From assembly GCF_022701175.1 (NCBI RefSeq), contig NZ_CP078088.1, positions 1,364,001-1,428,000 on the forward strand: 64,000 nucleotides of DNA, read 5' to 3'. Positions 1 to 14,040 of this stretch are shown here, one piece after another. Numbering within the stretch: the first letter of the stretch is position 1; each line of letters starts with the position of its first letter. This stretch comes from Allobaculum sp. Allo2 (lineage in GTDB: Bacteria > Bacillota_I > Bacilli_A > Erysipelotrichales > Erysipelotrichaceae). A program made the translations under genes and the position numbers. The notes beneath the pieces were generated by a model, which did no database searches, was not told where the DNA came from, and saw only the letters and a program-made list of their open reading frames with translations.

Positions 1-1
1 A

Positions 2-469
2 TTAGCCGAATCTGAGAAGGTTGAAGCGTCCAGTCTCGAAGGAAAAACAATTCTGGTCAGCGCCTGTCTGCTCGGTGAGAAGTGCCGCTATGACCGGAAA
101 AGCTGCCGGGATGAGGCGGTTATCGCATTAGGTAAACGCAATACGCTAATTCCGGTCTGCCCGGAATGTCTTTCCGGTCTTCCTACACCGCGAAAGCCTA
201 TGGAAATTCTCGAAGATCGAGTACGGACAAAAGACGGAGACGATCTGACGGCGACCATGGAAGGCGGCATCGATAAGGCTATGGAAATCGTAAAGGAGAA
301 ACAGCCGGATCTGGCTATTTTGATGGAACGGTCGCCTTCCTGCGGAAGTTCCATTATTTATGACGGTACATTTTCATCCAGACTCATTCCTGGGAAAGGT
401 TTATTTACGCGCAAACTGGAAAAAGAGGGAATTCAGGTTGTCGGAAATCACGCACTTCAAGGTTGTTAA
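2..469 (+). CDS. DUF523 family protein (5' end outside window)
   Basis: The frame is open from the window edge to a TAA stop, so the start lies upstream. The visible protein carries the DUF523 signature: ILVSACLLG followed by CRYD, then VCPE with GGL-like SGLPTPR, and later ERSPSCGS near the C-terminus. The paired cysteines suggest metal or Fe-S binding. The family is small (about 150 residues) and has no firmly established role. About 16 residues precede the usual family start, so this could be a short N-terminal extension or the tail of a fused domain. The family usually has CRYDG and here the Gly is Arg, so one substitution or sequencing error is possible. It lies 54 bp upstream of ptsH on the same strand. 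Confidence 0.7.
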   Translation, partial: LAESEKVEASSLEGKTILVSACLLGEKCRYDRKSCRDEAVIALGKRNTLIPVCPECLSGLPTPRKPMEILEDRVRTKDGDDLTATMEGGIDKAMEIVKEKQPDLAILMERSPSCGSSIIYDGTFSSRLIPGKGLFTRKLEKEGIQVVGNHALQGC

Positions 470-523
470 AACTATCAGGTTGCTTTAAAATCAGATTGTA
501 AGCGATTCAGGAGGAAATGAATC

Positions 524-790
524 ATGAAACAAGCAACAGTTAAGGTTATTGACCCGGTAGGACTTCACGCACGTCCTGCTACAGTGGCCGTAAACGCAGC
601 CAGCGGATGCAAGAGCGATGTCGTTCTGAACTTCAAAGGACGCGAATCCAACATGAAGTCCATCATGGGCGTTATGTCCCTGGGCATCCCGACACAGGCC
701 GAAATCGTTATCTCCGCTACTGGTGACGACGAAGACGAAGCCATCGACAACATCGTTAACGCACTGCGCGCACAGAAAGTCATTGAATAA
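524..790 (+). CDS. ptsH: Phosphocarrier protein HPr
   Basis: HPr is the cytoplasmic phosphocarrier that passes phosphate from Enzyme I to sugar-specific EIIA proteins. In Firmicutes it is also the co-repressor signal for CcpA when phosphorylated on Ser46. The 88-residue product has the usual length. The active His lies in GLHARPAT near residue 15, and the regulatory Ser lies in NMKSIMGVMSLG near residue 46. A strong ribosome site (AGGAGG) sits about 8 bp before ATG. A cre-like half site (TGTAAGCGATT) lies at about 498-508. No frame break is present. The presence of Ser46 fits the predicted CcpA sites elsewhere in the window. Enzyme I is not adjacent here. Confidence 0.97.
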   Translation: MKQATVKVIDPVGLHARPATVAVNAASGCKSDVVLNFKGRESNMKSIMGVMSLGIPTQAEIVISATGDDEDEAIDNIVNALRAQKVIE

Positions 791-800
791 TCCGACACAG

Positions 801-826
801 AAAAAGGCTCTCCGGAGCCCTTTTTC
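801..826 (+). terminator. Rho-independent terminator after ptsH
   Basis: A GGCTC/GAGCC stem with a TCCG loop is flanked by an A-run and followed by a T-run. It sits 11 bp past the ptsH stop. The A-run on the other side would allow weak function in the opposite direction. Confidence 0.85.
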
Positions 827-1035
827 TTTATCTGGAGATCACAGACCGCAAGCAGGTCTGGCCAGTCGGATGGACTGTGCGTTTTGCCGGTTTGTAACCA
901 GATGTTTTCAAAGAATTCCCGCTTATTGCCTTGCCGTCCGGTCGATTCACACGCAGAAAAGGATTCCGAAAATAAACAGTTTGAAATCAATCTTTTTCAT
1001 TGAGGAATACAAGTTTTCGGGCAGAAAAGTCATAA

Positions 1036-1063
1036 TCGACCGACGATTGATTCATGTTATAAT
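1036..1063 (+). promoter_or_regulatory. Predicted sigma-A promoter for phosphoglucomutase
   Basis: A perfect TATAAT (1058-1063) lies 16 bp after TCGACC (1036-1041), which matches 4 of 6 bases of the -35 consensus. The Shine-Dalgarno CGGAGG is at 1075-1080 and the ATG at 1088. The 827-1035 stretch upstream shows no gene. Confidence 0.6.
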
Positions 1064-1087
1064 TTTTGCGAAATCGGAGGTTAAAAA

Positions 1088-2796
1088 ATGTCTGTTGTTG
1101 AAGAACGTTATCAGAAATGGGTCAACAGCCCAAACCTGGACGCGCGTTATAAAGAAGTACTGGAAAACATGACTCCAGAAGAAAAGAACGACGCGTTCTA
1201 CACCACTATTGAATTTGGAACTGCCGGTATGCGCGGCCTTCTTGGTCCGGGAACAAACCGTATTAATATCCACACCATTCGCAAAGCTACCCAGGGATTT
1301 GCGGACTACATCAAGGAAAATGGTCCGGAAGCCTGCAAAAGGGTATTGCAATCGGCTACGACAACCGTCACATGAGTAAGGAACTTGCCTTTGACTGCGC
1401 CGATCTCCTCGCCAAAAACGGAATCAAAGCGTATGTGTTTGAAAGCCTTCGTCCTACACCAGAACTGAGCTTTGCGGTCCGTCACCTCGGCTGCTTCGGC
1501 GGTATCATGATCACCGCCAGCCACAACCCCCGTCAGTACAACGGCTACAAGCTCTACGATGAAAAAGGATGCCAGCTCGTCCCGGATCTGGCTGCCAAAG
1601 TCATCGAAAAAGTCAACGCGATCGAAGATGAACTTGCTATCGATACCAACATTGCCGATGAGCAGAAAAAGCTCATCACCGTTATTGGTGAAGACGTTGA
1701 CCGTCCATACTACGAAGCCGTTAAGAGCATCCAATTGAACCCGGATGTAAAGAAAGACGTCAAGATCGTATTCTCCCCAGAACACGGTACCGCCAATGTA
1801 CCCGTTCGTGAGATTTATAAGGAAACCGGCTACACCTGCATTCCTGTTCTGGAACAGTGCACCCCGGATCCGGATTTCTCGAATACTCCGACACCAAACC
1901 CGGAACAGCCAGGCGCTTATGAACTCGCTCTGAAATACGCGAAGGAAAACGACGCGGATATTATCCTCGTCTGCGACCCAGATGCGGACCGCATGGGCGT
2001 AGGCGTTAAGCACAGCGGCGAATACGTTGTCATGACCGGCAACCAGTCTGGTGCTGTACTGCTTGAGTACATTCTCAGCCAGCTCGATGCCAAGGGCGAA
2101 ATGCCGGAAAAACCGGTTATGTTCAACACCGTCGTAACTTCCGATCTCGGTGAAAAAGTAGCTTCTGCTCATAACGTAGAAACTGAAAAAACGCTGACTG
2201 GATTCAAGTTCATCGGTGAAAAAGTAGCCAACTACGAAAAGACACACGCCAAGAACTATGTCTTCGGTTACGAAGAATCCTACGGTTCGCTGATCAAACC
2301 GTTCGTCCGCGACAAAGATGCACCACAGGCCTGCCTGATGCTGGCGGAAGCAGCTTCCTGGTACAAGAACAACGAAGGCAAAGACCTCGTTGACGTTCTC
2401 GAAGAGCTCTACGCAAAACACGGAACCTACGAAGAAAGCCAGGTTGCGGTTGAACTGGAAGGTGAAGCCGGCGCCAAGAGAATCAAACAGATTCTTGCCG
2501 ATCTGCGCAGCGAAGCACCAAAAGAAATTGCGGGAACACCAGTTGTTCGCTTCGAAGACTACAAGGAATCCGTAATTAAGGAAAACGGCGAAACCAGAGA
2601 ACTCACTGGATTCGTTAAATCCGACGTTCTGAAATACTATCTGGCCGACGGTAGCTGGATTGCGGTACGTCCTTCCGGAACGGAACCAAAATGCAAGTTC
2701 TACTACTGCATTAAAGGAACCGATCACGCAGACGCTCACGCCAAAACGCTGAAATACCAGAAAGCCATGGCGGAACTGACTGGCACTGCGGCTTAG
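1088..2796 (+). CDS. pgcA: Phosphoglucomutase/phosphomannomutase (one frame break)
   Basis: This enzyme interconverts glucose-6-phosphate and glucose-1-phosphate and links glycolysis to envelope sugar nucleotides. The reconstructed protein is about 569 residues, as expected for the long Firmicutes PgcA type. All four family motifs are present: the phosphoserine loop ITASHNP, the metal-binding DPDADR, the sugar-binding GYEESYG, and the phosphate-binding RPSGTEPK near the C-terminus. The frame breaks once at about 1340, where GPEACK should run into RGIAIGYDNRHMSKE. One missing G in an AAAAGGG run restores it, so I read this as a sequencing error. The start is set by the CGGAGG site 7 bp upstream. 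Confidence 0.93.
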
Positions 2797-2866
2797 TTTC
2801 CTGACTTACTCAGACTGACTCTGCACTCCATCGGCAGACGATATGAATGATTAATTGAAACCCTAT

Positions 2867-2919
2867 ATGCGGGCTGGATCCAGCAGGATATTTCCTGAAA
2901 CGATCCGGCCCGCATTTTT
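2867..2919 (+). terminator. Terminator after pgcA
   Basis: ATGCGGGC and GCCCGCAT pair, extended by GGATC/GATCC, with a small internal CAGGA/TCCTG hairpin. The stem is followed by TTTTT. It lies about 70 bp past the pgcA stop. Confidence 0.85.
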
Positions 2920-3042
2920 GCGTATTCCAGTCAGAAAGAGCAGGGAAGCGGAGTAAGTGTCAAACAATCGACGGGTATACGCGAGACTGAATATTAGATA
3001 CGCTAAACGGGATCCCTTTCGAGATCCCGCTTGGCGTATTTT

Positions 3043-4882
3043 TTATTCTTCATCGTTTTCTTCATACTTCGGATCCGGTCCACGGTATCCAATTCGAAGA
3101 TATTCAGGTAAATCCTTTGAATACGGCAGAAGTGACTTCAATACATCTACCGCGATTTCATCGTCTTTGAACCATTTGAGTTCATCCAGAACGTACTCCA
3201 TGTAGCGCTCTGGATTTAAGTCGTTCATTTCAGCCGATCGAAACAAAGTCATAAACGCTGCGACGACTTCCGCACCTTTGATACTCTTCGTAGTCTGGAA
3301 GTTTTTGCGATTGATCACGAATGGCTTTACGGCTCTTTCTGCCACATTATTGTCGATCGGATAATCACCGTCTTCCAGGTACCTTCCCAACGAGTTCGCT
3401 CGATCCATGAAGTACTTGGCTGCTCTGTAGGCGGTGCTTCTTTCCTCGAATCCACTCTGAATCTCCATCATGACTCTTGTGAGTCTTTCAAAGCAGGGCT
3501 TTGAAAGTTCCTGCCGAACTTCGGTTCTCGCCTCGTGCGAGTAAGAAGCAACGTGGGATTCGATGTGGTAGAGCTTCCCGAACAGAGACAGGGCTGTGAG
3601 CAGAATCTGGAGACCCGGACTTGGTTCGGGTCTCTCTGTTTCGTCCAGCTGGGCTGCCGCTTCTGCGGCCTCTTCGTCGTTCTCCAGTGTGGTCTTTTCC
3701 CACTTCAGGACGTCTGCCTGATACTGCGCGAAGTCTGACCGGACTTTGATGGCTTCGAAGATCTTTCTTCTCGCATGGGCCATACAGTTGAGCTTTCTGC
3801 AGGGGCCATAGTAGTTGGCATATGCATAAAGCCCGTCTGTCATAAGGGCATGACGAAAAGAACCGCCAAGGAGGGCGATTACGAACTCCTGTTTCTTGTA
3901 AGGGAAAAACTTATAGACAGCCATCTGGTTCTCTTCATAGATTCCGCTGACGGCGACAACCATAGAAGACTGTTTTCGATCTTTAACCTCCGTGCACTTT
4001 AAAACCGTCTCATCCATATGGACGACGTTACAGTTTGGGAGATCCTCAATCATTTGTTTTACGAGGGCTTCAGATAAAGATCGTAAGTTTTTTCCAGGAT
4101 GTTGCCCATGGTCTGACGGCTGATCGGCAGTCCCGTGAGACTCAGGTGCTTTTCCTGACGATAGGCCGGGGTTCCCATTACGAACTTATCGTAGGCAATT
4201 CCCGCGACCATAGAGGAAGTTGCGACACTCTTGTCGATCAGTGCAGGCTCGTCAGGTTCGGCGGTGCGGATGATGGCTTTCCCGTTTTCATCCGTACACT
4301 TGTTTGGGCACGCGACTGTCTCACGCAGCACTTCTTCCAGCCTATAGCGAGCGGGAATCCGATGAATCCTATAGTGACGTTTCATTCCAACAGTTTTCAT
4401 CTCACAGCCGCAAACTGGGCAAATGCGCTTTTCCCCTTCTACACTGAAGGTAGTGGTTTCTTTGACCGCTTCCTGCTTTCTGCACTTGGTGGAAGGTTTT
4501 TCTTGCTTCCTTCAACAGAACTGAGCTTTAAATCTTCAGCTTCTTTACGATAGCGGTCTCCCTCTTCCTGATATTTCGCAGCCCGGTTAAAACAATCATC
4601 GGCTTTCAGATCAAGCTGAGCCAGCTGTTTATTCAGAATATTGATATCTGGGCCGCCGTCCTCGTTTTCAGAGTAATCCAGTTTCAAGGGAACCATCTTT
4701 TCCGTAGAAGGACCAAAGCGGCCGCTTTTCACGGCTTTATTGATTTCTTTAGCGAAATAGAGATCCAGGTACATATCCTCAATAAATTTGTCTTTCTCTT
4801 CTTCCGTCATGGTGCTGATCTGATGATGAAGATCTTCGAGGAGCTCGTTGCGGATTGTCTGGTAAGGGTTCGGCACATTCAT
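3043..4882 (-). pseudogene. tnpC: IS66 transposase TnpC, copy A (frame breaks)
   Basis: This is the DDE transposase of IS66, starting MNVPNPYQT with a coiled N-terminal region. A zinc-binding segment (CPVCGCEM) follows, and then the catalytic domain. Candidate acidic residues lie in HMDET, LMTDGLY and NNVAERAVKPF. Two frame breaks are present. One, near 4440, is also found in copy B, just before the CPVCG segment. The other, near 4054, is unique to this copy: a CCC run where copy B has CCCC. The second is either a sequencing error or a real lesion. The start ATG at 4882 is intact here but is disturbed in copy B, so copy A preserves the native N-terminus. Confidence 0.9.
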
Positions 4883-4924
4883 GTATTAATTTTAACATAT
4901 TTAGAGCGATAGATAAAGTAAATG

Positions 4925-4962
4925 GGATGATTTATCTTGATATTCCTTCAAGAAAATCATCC
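4925..4962 (-). repeat. Long hairpin between tnpB and tnpC, copy A
   Basis: A stem pairs GGATGATTT plus an inner TCTTGA arm with TCAAGA plus AAATCATCC, around a short loop. The same structure occurs in copy B at 37107-37144. It lies just upstream of tnpC and could limit read-through from tnpB or hide the tnpC leader. Confidence 0.6.
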
Positions 4963-4974
4963 TTTTAAATTGGT

Positions 4975-5361
4975 TTAAACATACTTATAAGTTCGTGGCA
5001 GAAATGCCGGCTGGGGAACAATCGACAGACCGGAAAGCAGAGAAGCCAGCTGCGAACAGTCAATTCGCATGAAGTCGGACTGGTCAGTGCTGACAGGCCA
5101 CTGAAGGGAAGATCTGGAGAGTCGCTTATAAACAAGCCAGAATCCATTTCCGTCACGAAGGATACCTTTGATCTTGTTCTTCTGTCGATTAACGAAGAGA
5201 AAGAGGGATCCATCCAGCGGATCCAGAGCGAGAGGTCCTTGAACCAGGGAGACGTAACCGTCAATTCCTTTGCGAAGGTCAGCAGGCATCTGAGCCAGAT
5301 AGATGTTTTTAACTTTGGAGAAATCGATACCGAGATCGATTGCAGGGATGATTGATTCCAT
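4975..5361 (-). CDS. tnpB: IS66 accessory protein TnpB, copy A
   Basis: A 128-residue protein of the IS66 Orf2 family. It contains the family core PADLRKGIDGY, LFLFVNRQKNKIKG and GFWLVYKRLS. It is essential for transposition in many IS66 elements, but its biochemical role is not settled. The frame is intact and the sequence is identical to the copy B protein. A Shine-Dalgarno (GGAGG) lies just upstream of ATG on the minus strand. It precedes tnpC in the element. Confidence 0.93.
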   Translation of the reverse strand: MESIIPAIDLGIDFSKVKNIYLAQMPADLRKGIDGYVSLVQGPLALDPLDGSLFLFVNRQKNKIKGILRDGNGFWLVYKRLSRSSLQWPVSTDQSDFMRIDCSQLASLLSGLSIVPQPAFLPRTYKYV

Positions 5362-5591
5362 GAAAAAGCCTCCTTGAATAAAGGAATTATCCCAAGGAGG
5401 CGGTCGAGAAAATACCCGTCTTTTATTTGACGCTTACGAAGCGGACTGCCGATCGGGCAGGCGCAACTCGGAAGGACTAAACGCAACGATTGTGGTTGAA
5501 GGACTAAATGCAGCCAGAAAAGGTTCAATGGTTGCATTTACTATTTCAATTCACTCACCAAAAGAAATTTCACAAATTGAAAAGTTCGTGG

Positions 5592-5620
5592 TTGCAATTG
5601 GTTTTGAGCAGTGGTAATCT
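5592..5620 (+). promoter_or_regulatory. Predicted upstream promoter of rRNA operon A
   Basis: TTGCAA (5592-5597) and TAATCT (5615-5620) are separated by 17 bp. The layout matches the upstream promoter of operon B. The AT-rich stretch before it could act as an UP element. Confidence 0.45.
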
Positions 5621-5720
5621 AATCAGGCGTCAAGGGAAATTTTCCTTAACGTTTCAAGTCACTGTTATTTATCAAAGAAAACGCATCAAGTTAAATATCA
5701 AAAAGATTTCACAATATGTG

Positions 5721-5749
5721 TTGACAGAGATAAATGGCAATGATATGAT
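5721..5749 (+). promoter_or_regulatory. Main promoter of rRNA operon A
   Basis: A consensus TTGACA (5721-5726) lies 17 bp from TATGAT (5744-5749). The leader downstream has a boxA-like TGGCTCTTTGAAAAC at 5791-5805, conserved before operon B, which would load the antitermination complex. Confidence 0.85.
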
Positions 5750-5921
5750 AAACAAGCCTTGTGAGAGACGCTGAGTTTCTCACAAGCAGATGGCTCTTTG
5801 AAAACTTTACAGACAGATCAAGAAATTCGAAATACACAACGTCGATTCTTAAAATCACAAAAAGTACTCGAACAATCATTTATTCACGAAACATTAAACG
5901 CATAAGCGTTTGAGTCAATAT

Positions 5922-7450
<1,529 letters not shown>

Positions 7451-7757
7451 AAGGAGAAAGTACAAGGAAGTCCATAGGCGAAAGCCGATGGCAAAGAGTA
7501 ATGAGTGAGGATTTGTCTGTGAGGTTTTGGAAGAGCGATCTTCCAGGACAGAAAGAAGGATAAATAGTTATCTTTCCTTTTGTTCCAAGAATGGATCTTT
7601 GAAAAACGAGCATCAGTAAGAAGACATAACAGAAGGTCTAACGAAAAGTTGAAGAGTAATAAAGATTTAACCGAAAGTTGGAAACAGTTAGTGGAACAGT
7701 TCTTACGAAATAGAAAAATCTCGAAACAAGCATAACTAGAACCAAAGTTAGAGAACT
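7451..7757 (+). other. 16S-23S spacer, operon A (no tRNA)
   Basis: A 307-bp transcribed spacer. It holds a second boxA-like TGGATCTTTGAAAA near 7592 and no tRNA gene. Compared with operon B it carries about 41 extra bases (around 7547-7588) that form a pyrimidine/purine-rich hairpin. Confidence 0.8.
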
Positions 7758-10627
<2,870 letters not shown>

Positions 10628-10739
10628 AAGATTCGAGAAAGCTATACGCAAGAAGCCACTACGGAAACCAACGATCGCGTTAGATCGTTATATTGGAAGA
10701 CTGATGTTTGTTTTTGGAAGATCCATTCGAAAAATCTAA

Positions 10740-10850
10740 TGTATGGTGGCGATAGCCTGCAGGCTACACCCGGAAACATATCGAACCCGGCCGTTAAGCT
10801 GCAGAACGCCGACAATAGCCGCAAGGCAAAGATAGGAAGCTGCCAGACAA
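10740..10850 (+). rRNA. rrfA: 5S ribosomal RNA, operon A
   Basis: About 111 bases. The 5' TGTATGGTGGC arm pairs with the 3' GCTGCCAGACA arm, and the loop sequences CACCC and CGAACCCGG are conserved. It differs from copy B at three positions and by one inserted base in B. Confidence 0.88.
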
Positions 10851-10854
10851 AATG

Positions 10855-10902
10855 AAATCCCCGAAGGATAAAGGAGAGATCCAATATCTTTCGGGGATTT
10901 TT
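10855..10902 (+). terminator. Terminator of rRNA operon A
   Basis: AAATCCCCGAA pairs with TTCGGGGATTT, followed by a T-run. The same stem follows operon B at 34807-34856. Confidence 0.85.
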
Positions 10903-11302
10903 TGCTGTCTGGAAATTTGTTCGAGAAATTTGCGTATTGAAAAATTTGTTTTTCGATTCGTCGGATGCCTGCCCGAACACCAGGCGATCCTGTTTTCTGT
11001 CGAAACGATTGGAATTTTTACAGGATTCGCAAAGAACCTTTTAAATCTGGAGTTTTACGTATCTCTTAACAGAACTTTCGGGAGTCTTAGAAAGCACATA
11101 CCAAAAACGGAGCGTGAGTCTTTATAGTCAGCCGTTTTGAAGGTTCACCCCTGAAAAAACGGTTTCTGTCGAATGGATAAAATCTATGTACCGAAATACG
11201 AAACGCCTGCTTTAGCAAAACAATCGTATTTCCGTATCGGACGCAAACTTTGTACGAAAGATGCGCCAAAGAAATTTGCGAGGAAATGGAAGAAGGAAGG
11301 AA
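10903..11302. other. Intergenic stretch after rRNA operon A
   Basis: About 400 bp. I see no convincing gene or RNA here. It is AT-rich and presumably holds the promoter of the downstream beta-CASP cluster. No strong -35/-10 pair could be fixed. Confidence 0.5.
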
Positions 11303-12462
11303 ATGGAAAAACCAAATGTATTTGTACCCCTGGGCGGGGCACAGTCTGTTGGCGACAGCTGCTATTTTGTCCGTATGAATGGTGTGAACATCCTTCTGGA
11401 TGCGGGTGCTGCAGTTCATGAGGGGCAGATTGAATATCCAGATTATGAATACCTCCTTCGGGCTGGCATTCTGGAAAGCTTCAGCGAAATCAATCTGATT
11501 CTGATTTCCCATGCCCACCTGGATCATTGCCGTGGTTTGCCTGTGCTGACCAATCTGGCAAAAATGCGGAAATCTGGACGACAGAAACGACATGGAAACT
11601 GGTTGAGCTCCAGCTCCAAAGGGGATTTCATCGGGATCTGCATGCTTCCAATCTATGGGTGACGCGGATACAGGAGCGAGTAGAATTTCTGGATTTCATG
11701 CAGGAACGAAGTTTTGCCGATCTGAAGATCACGTGCCTCCAGGCTGGCCATATTCCAGGAGCTGCCATGTTCTGGATCCAGAGCCGGAATAGCTCTCTGC
11801 TGTATACCGGCGATTACAGTCTGAACCAAATGCCGCTTACTGGGTCCGCCATTTTGCCCGAAGATATCCATCCGGATGCGCTGATTCTTTGCGGTCTGCA
11901 TGCACTGGATGAATACAGGTGTACCCGCTCCGGTCTTTCTGGTCTGCTGGGCGCAATTCAAAGCCATATTGATGCCGGCGAGGCAGTGAACTGCCTGATT
12001 GGGCAGCTCTCCAAAGGGGTAGAGTTTCTCAAAATTATTCTCGATGAAATCGATGGTCTGGAGAACATCTATCTCGATACACGGGTTATGGATACCGTTC
12101 ATGCGCTCGAGCAGAGCGGGATTCCGATACTGGATAAAAAATGCCGGATGCTGGCTGGGGAAGGAGATGACGTTTTCGATGCGCCGCATACCATAACGAT
12201 TGCCTCCGATTTGCGCTGTTTCCCGTTATACATCGATCCGTGGATAGTGGATTTCACGCTGCATGAGTCATATCTCCAGATGAAGGAAATTCTAGAGAGG
12301 CTCAATGCCGTACAGGTGTTTATCGTTCACTGCGATCCCCGGCGACAGAGCGGCCGGCCGATTGATCAGCGCCTTCTCAATGAAGGCAGATGCTTCTCGC
12401 AAATCGAAATGCCGCAAAAGAAGGAGATTTTCCTTCTGCCGTTTCAGCCCGCATCCTGCTGA
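11303..12462 (+). CDS. Beta-CASP-like metallo-beta-lactamase-fold protein (putative RNase)
   Basis: The reconstructed protein is about 386 residues. Metal motif 2 is SHAHLDH (His70, His72, Asp74, His75). Further motifs are AGHIPGAA, then LLYTGDYSL with the late Asp. The C-terminal block FTLHES...VFIVHCDPR resembles beta-CASP motifs B and C. The middle block (IGQLSKGVEFLKIIL, then IYLD) also fits the beta-CASP insert. Proteins of this group are mostly RNases such as RNase J and TTHA0252-type enzymes. Motif A is degenerate (CGLHALDE), so activity may differ. One frame break near 11564 is explained by a missing A in an A-run. The start at 11303 has an AAGGAAGG site. It stands first in a cluster with GrpE-like and Hsp70 genes. 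A non-RNA hydrolase remains possible. Confidence 0.75.
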
Positions 12463-12619
12463 AAAGCTGAGAGGAGGTTTCGATCAAGGCGATCGATCTA
12501 ATTTGAACAGAGCTGATTTTGTCATATCCCGTCCGAGCAGAGCCGTTCAATTCAGCTCGATCAGACTTTGACCGTATCTCGGTTGGAATATTGCCCAAAC
12601 GCAGAAGTTTGTATGGAAA

Positions 12620-12689
12620 GAAATTCAGGAAATGAAATTCAGGAAATGAAATTCAGGAAAAGAGATTCAGGAAAAGAGATTCAGGAAAG
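12620..12689 (+). repeat. Five tandem 14-bp repeats before the GrpE-like gene
   Basis: Five units of a 14-bp motif, GAAATTCAGGAAAT with variants GAGATTCAGGAAAA, run head to tail. They end 9 bp before the GrpE-like ATG at 12699. Each unit carries an AGGAAA Shine-Dalgarno-like core. In the first units ATG and TGA overlap, giving tiny MKFRK-stop reading frames. The period is not a multiple of three, so it is unlikely to be coding. Confidence 0.9.
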
Positions 12690-12698
12690 GAAAGCCAA

Positions 12699-14040
12699 AT
12701 GAGTGACCACAGAAAAACATCCCGCCGCCCGCATAGAAATGTGTCCCGACAGGACGAAAAAGAGAAGACGTAAAGCCAAAAAGAAACCCGTCGAAAAGGA
12801 GGGAGAAAAGGCAGCTCGATCCTCACGACAGACTAGACCGGAGACGAATGCGAAAACGAAATCCTGCCCGAAAAACGAAACCAGAAATCAGGAGAAATCT
12901 GAGGGCAATCCAGAAAAGCGAAACGCAGCATCTTCCGCAGTTAGACCTGGCTCTGAGGCGACAGCCGCTTCGCCTACGGTGCAGGATCAGGTGATCGATA
13001 AGCTGCACGAAAAGATTCAAAACCGTCATACCAAAAGAGAGTCCGTCAGGAGATCAGCAACGAAAACTGCATGCTCATGGTCTGCCTGCAAAACCCCGGA
13101 CTGAGTCCGATGCAGATGGTTGAACGGGTGAATACGTATTACGGAACGATGGTTCGCTACGATGACGTCCTGGAGTTTTTCCGGGTGCAGAAAATCAATC
13201 GGCCAGAAGTTCGCATCGCGATTTTTACGCAGGCAAAACAGAGCGCATCGCTTCTTGAACAGGCTATGAAAAACGATTTGTCCGCTCTCAATCAGTTCGA
13301 AGAAGAAATGAAAAGCCGTTCGAAAGAATTTGGCATTCATCGACAGTTCTTCTCTCGCATCCTGCTGACGACCTTCTTCCAGAACAATCCAGCCTTTCAT
13401 AAATATGGCGATGAAGAAGATGTCGCCCTGATGGGCAATACGCTGCAGTTTTATACCCTGCTGGATTTGATCGATTCCATTCGACAGGCCATCGAAAATC
13501 AGGAAGAGGTCGAAAGCGCAGAAGAAAAACGCTGAAAACCGTACCGGTTCGCGAACTGGAAAAAGCCAGCCAGAGAATTCGCGAGCTGGAAAGCGCGCTC
13601 GAGAGAACCGGCTATCTTCTTTCCGATTTGCAGGATGAATTCGACGCCCAGCTCGAACAGAACAAGATTCGGGAAATCGTCGAGTTTTTCTCGCAGCTCA
13701 ATTCGGAAAAATACGGCTTTTTGCTGGATGAACTGCTGGCCCTGCAAAAAGGCGTCAGCCGTCTTCGTAAGCAGAAGTACGAAACGCCGCCCGAAATCAG
13801 CGGCGTTCTGATCCTCGTTCGAAAACTGATCCAGTTTGTTCAGGACAGTCACATTAATCCGATGTTCCGCCTCGATCAGGTGCTCGAAATTACCGCATCT
13901 CAGGCCGAGGAAATGGACTACGAAGGCGATCCGTTTCTCGACAATACGATGCTACGGAAAGTCCAGGTGCTTTCCCCGGATGGATTTATCAGGATAAGGA
14001 AATTCAGATTTCAAGACCAAAAGTGAGGGAAATGAAATGA
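12699..14040 (+). CDS. Putative GrpE-like cofactor of the adjacent Hsp70 (frame breaks)
   Basis: After joining frames at about 12770, 13030, 13530 and 13990, one protein of about 445 residues appears. It has a basic, low-complexity N-terminus (to about residue 105), then a helical domain of unknown type. A coiled coil (RELEKASQRIRELESALER) follows, then a C-terminal block. With one restored C near 13980 the end reads KVQVLSPGWIYQDKEIQISRP-KV. That recalls the GrpE ending of a Gly-aromatic turn, then R-P-hydrophobic. Its stop TGA overlaps the Hsp70 ATG (ATGA), so translation is probably coupled. GrpE proteins are nucleotide exchange factors and are usually about 190 residues, so the N-terminal half is an extension. 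Only the C-terminal part supports the call. Confidence 0.5.

Larger units (their letters stand above)
2953..5437 (-). mobile_element. IS66-family insertion sequence, copy A
   Basis: A 2485-bp element with imperfect terminal inverted repeats that begin GTAAGYGTCAAAYAA and share GACGGGTAT further in. The GTAAG ends are typical of IS66. An exact 8-bp target duplication, GAAGCGGA, flanks it at 2945-2952 and 5438-5445, which matches the IS66 duplication length. It encodes tnpB and tnpC on the minus strand and lacks tnpA. It is nearly identical to copy B at 36632-39116, which has the same length. It sits between pgcA and the rRNA operon A promoter. I see no gene clearly interrupted by this copy. 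Confidence 0.97.

Noticed and set aside
1306-2739. A 477-residue minus-strand frame opposite phosphoglucomutase
   Set aside because: It is a codon-bias shadow of the strongly coding plus strand, with no start context or known domains.
7451-7757. tRNA genes in the rRNA spacers
   Set aside because: Neither spacer shows cloverleaf arms or the TTCRANTC motif.
11303-12462. Class B beta-lactamase (antibiotic resistance)
   Set aside because: The C-terminal motifs fit beta-CASP proteins, there is no signal peptide, and the neighbours are chaperone genes.
12620-12689. CRISPR array
   Set aside because: The repeats are only 14 bp, directly adjacent without spacers, and no cas genes are present.
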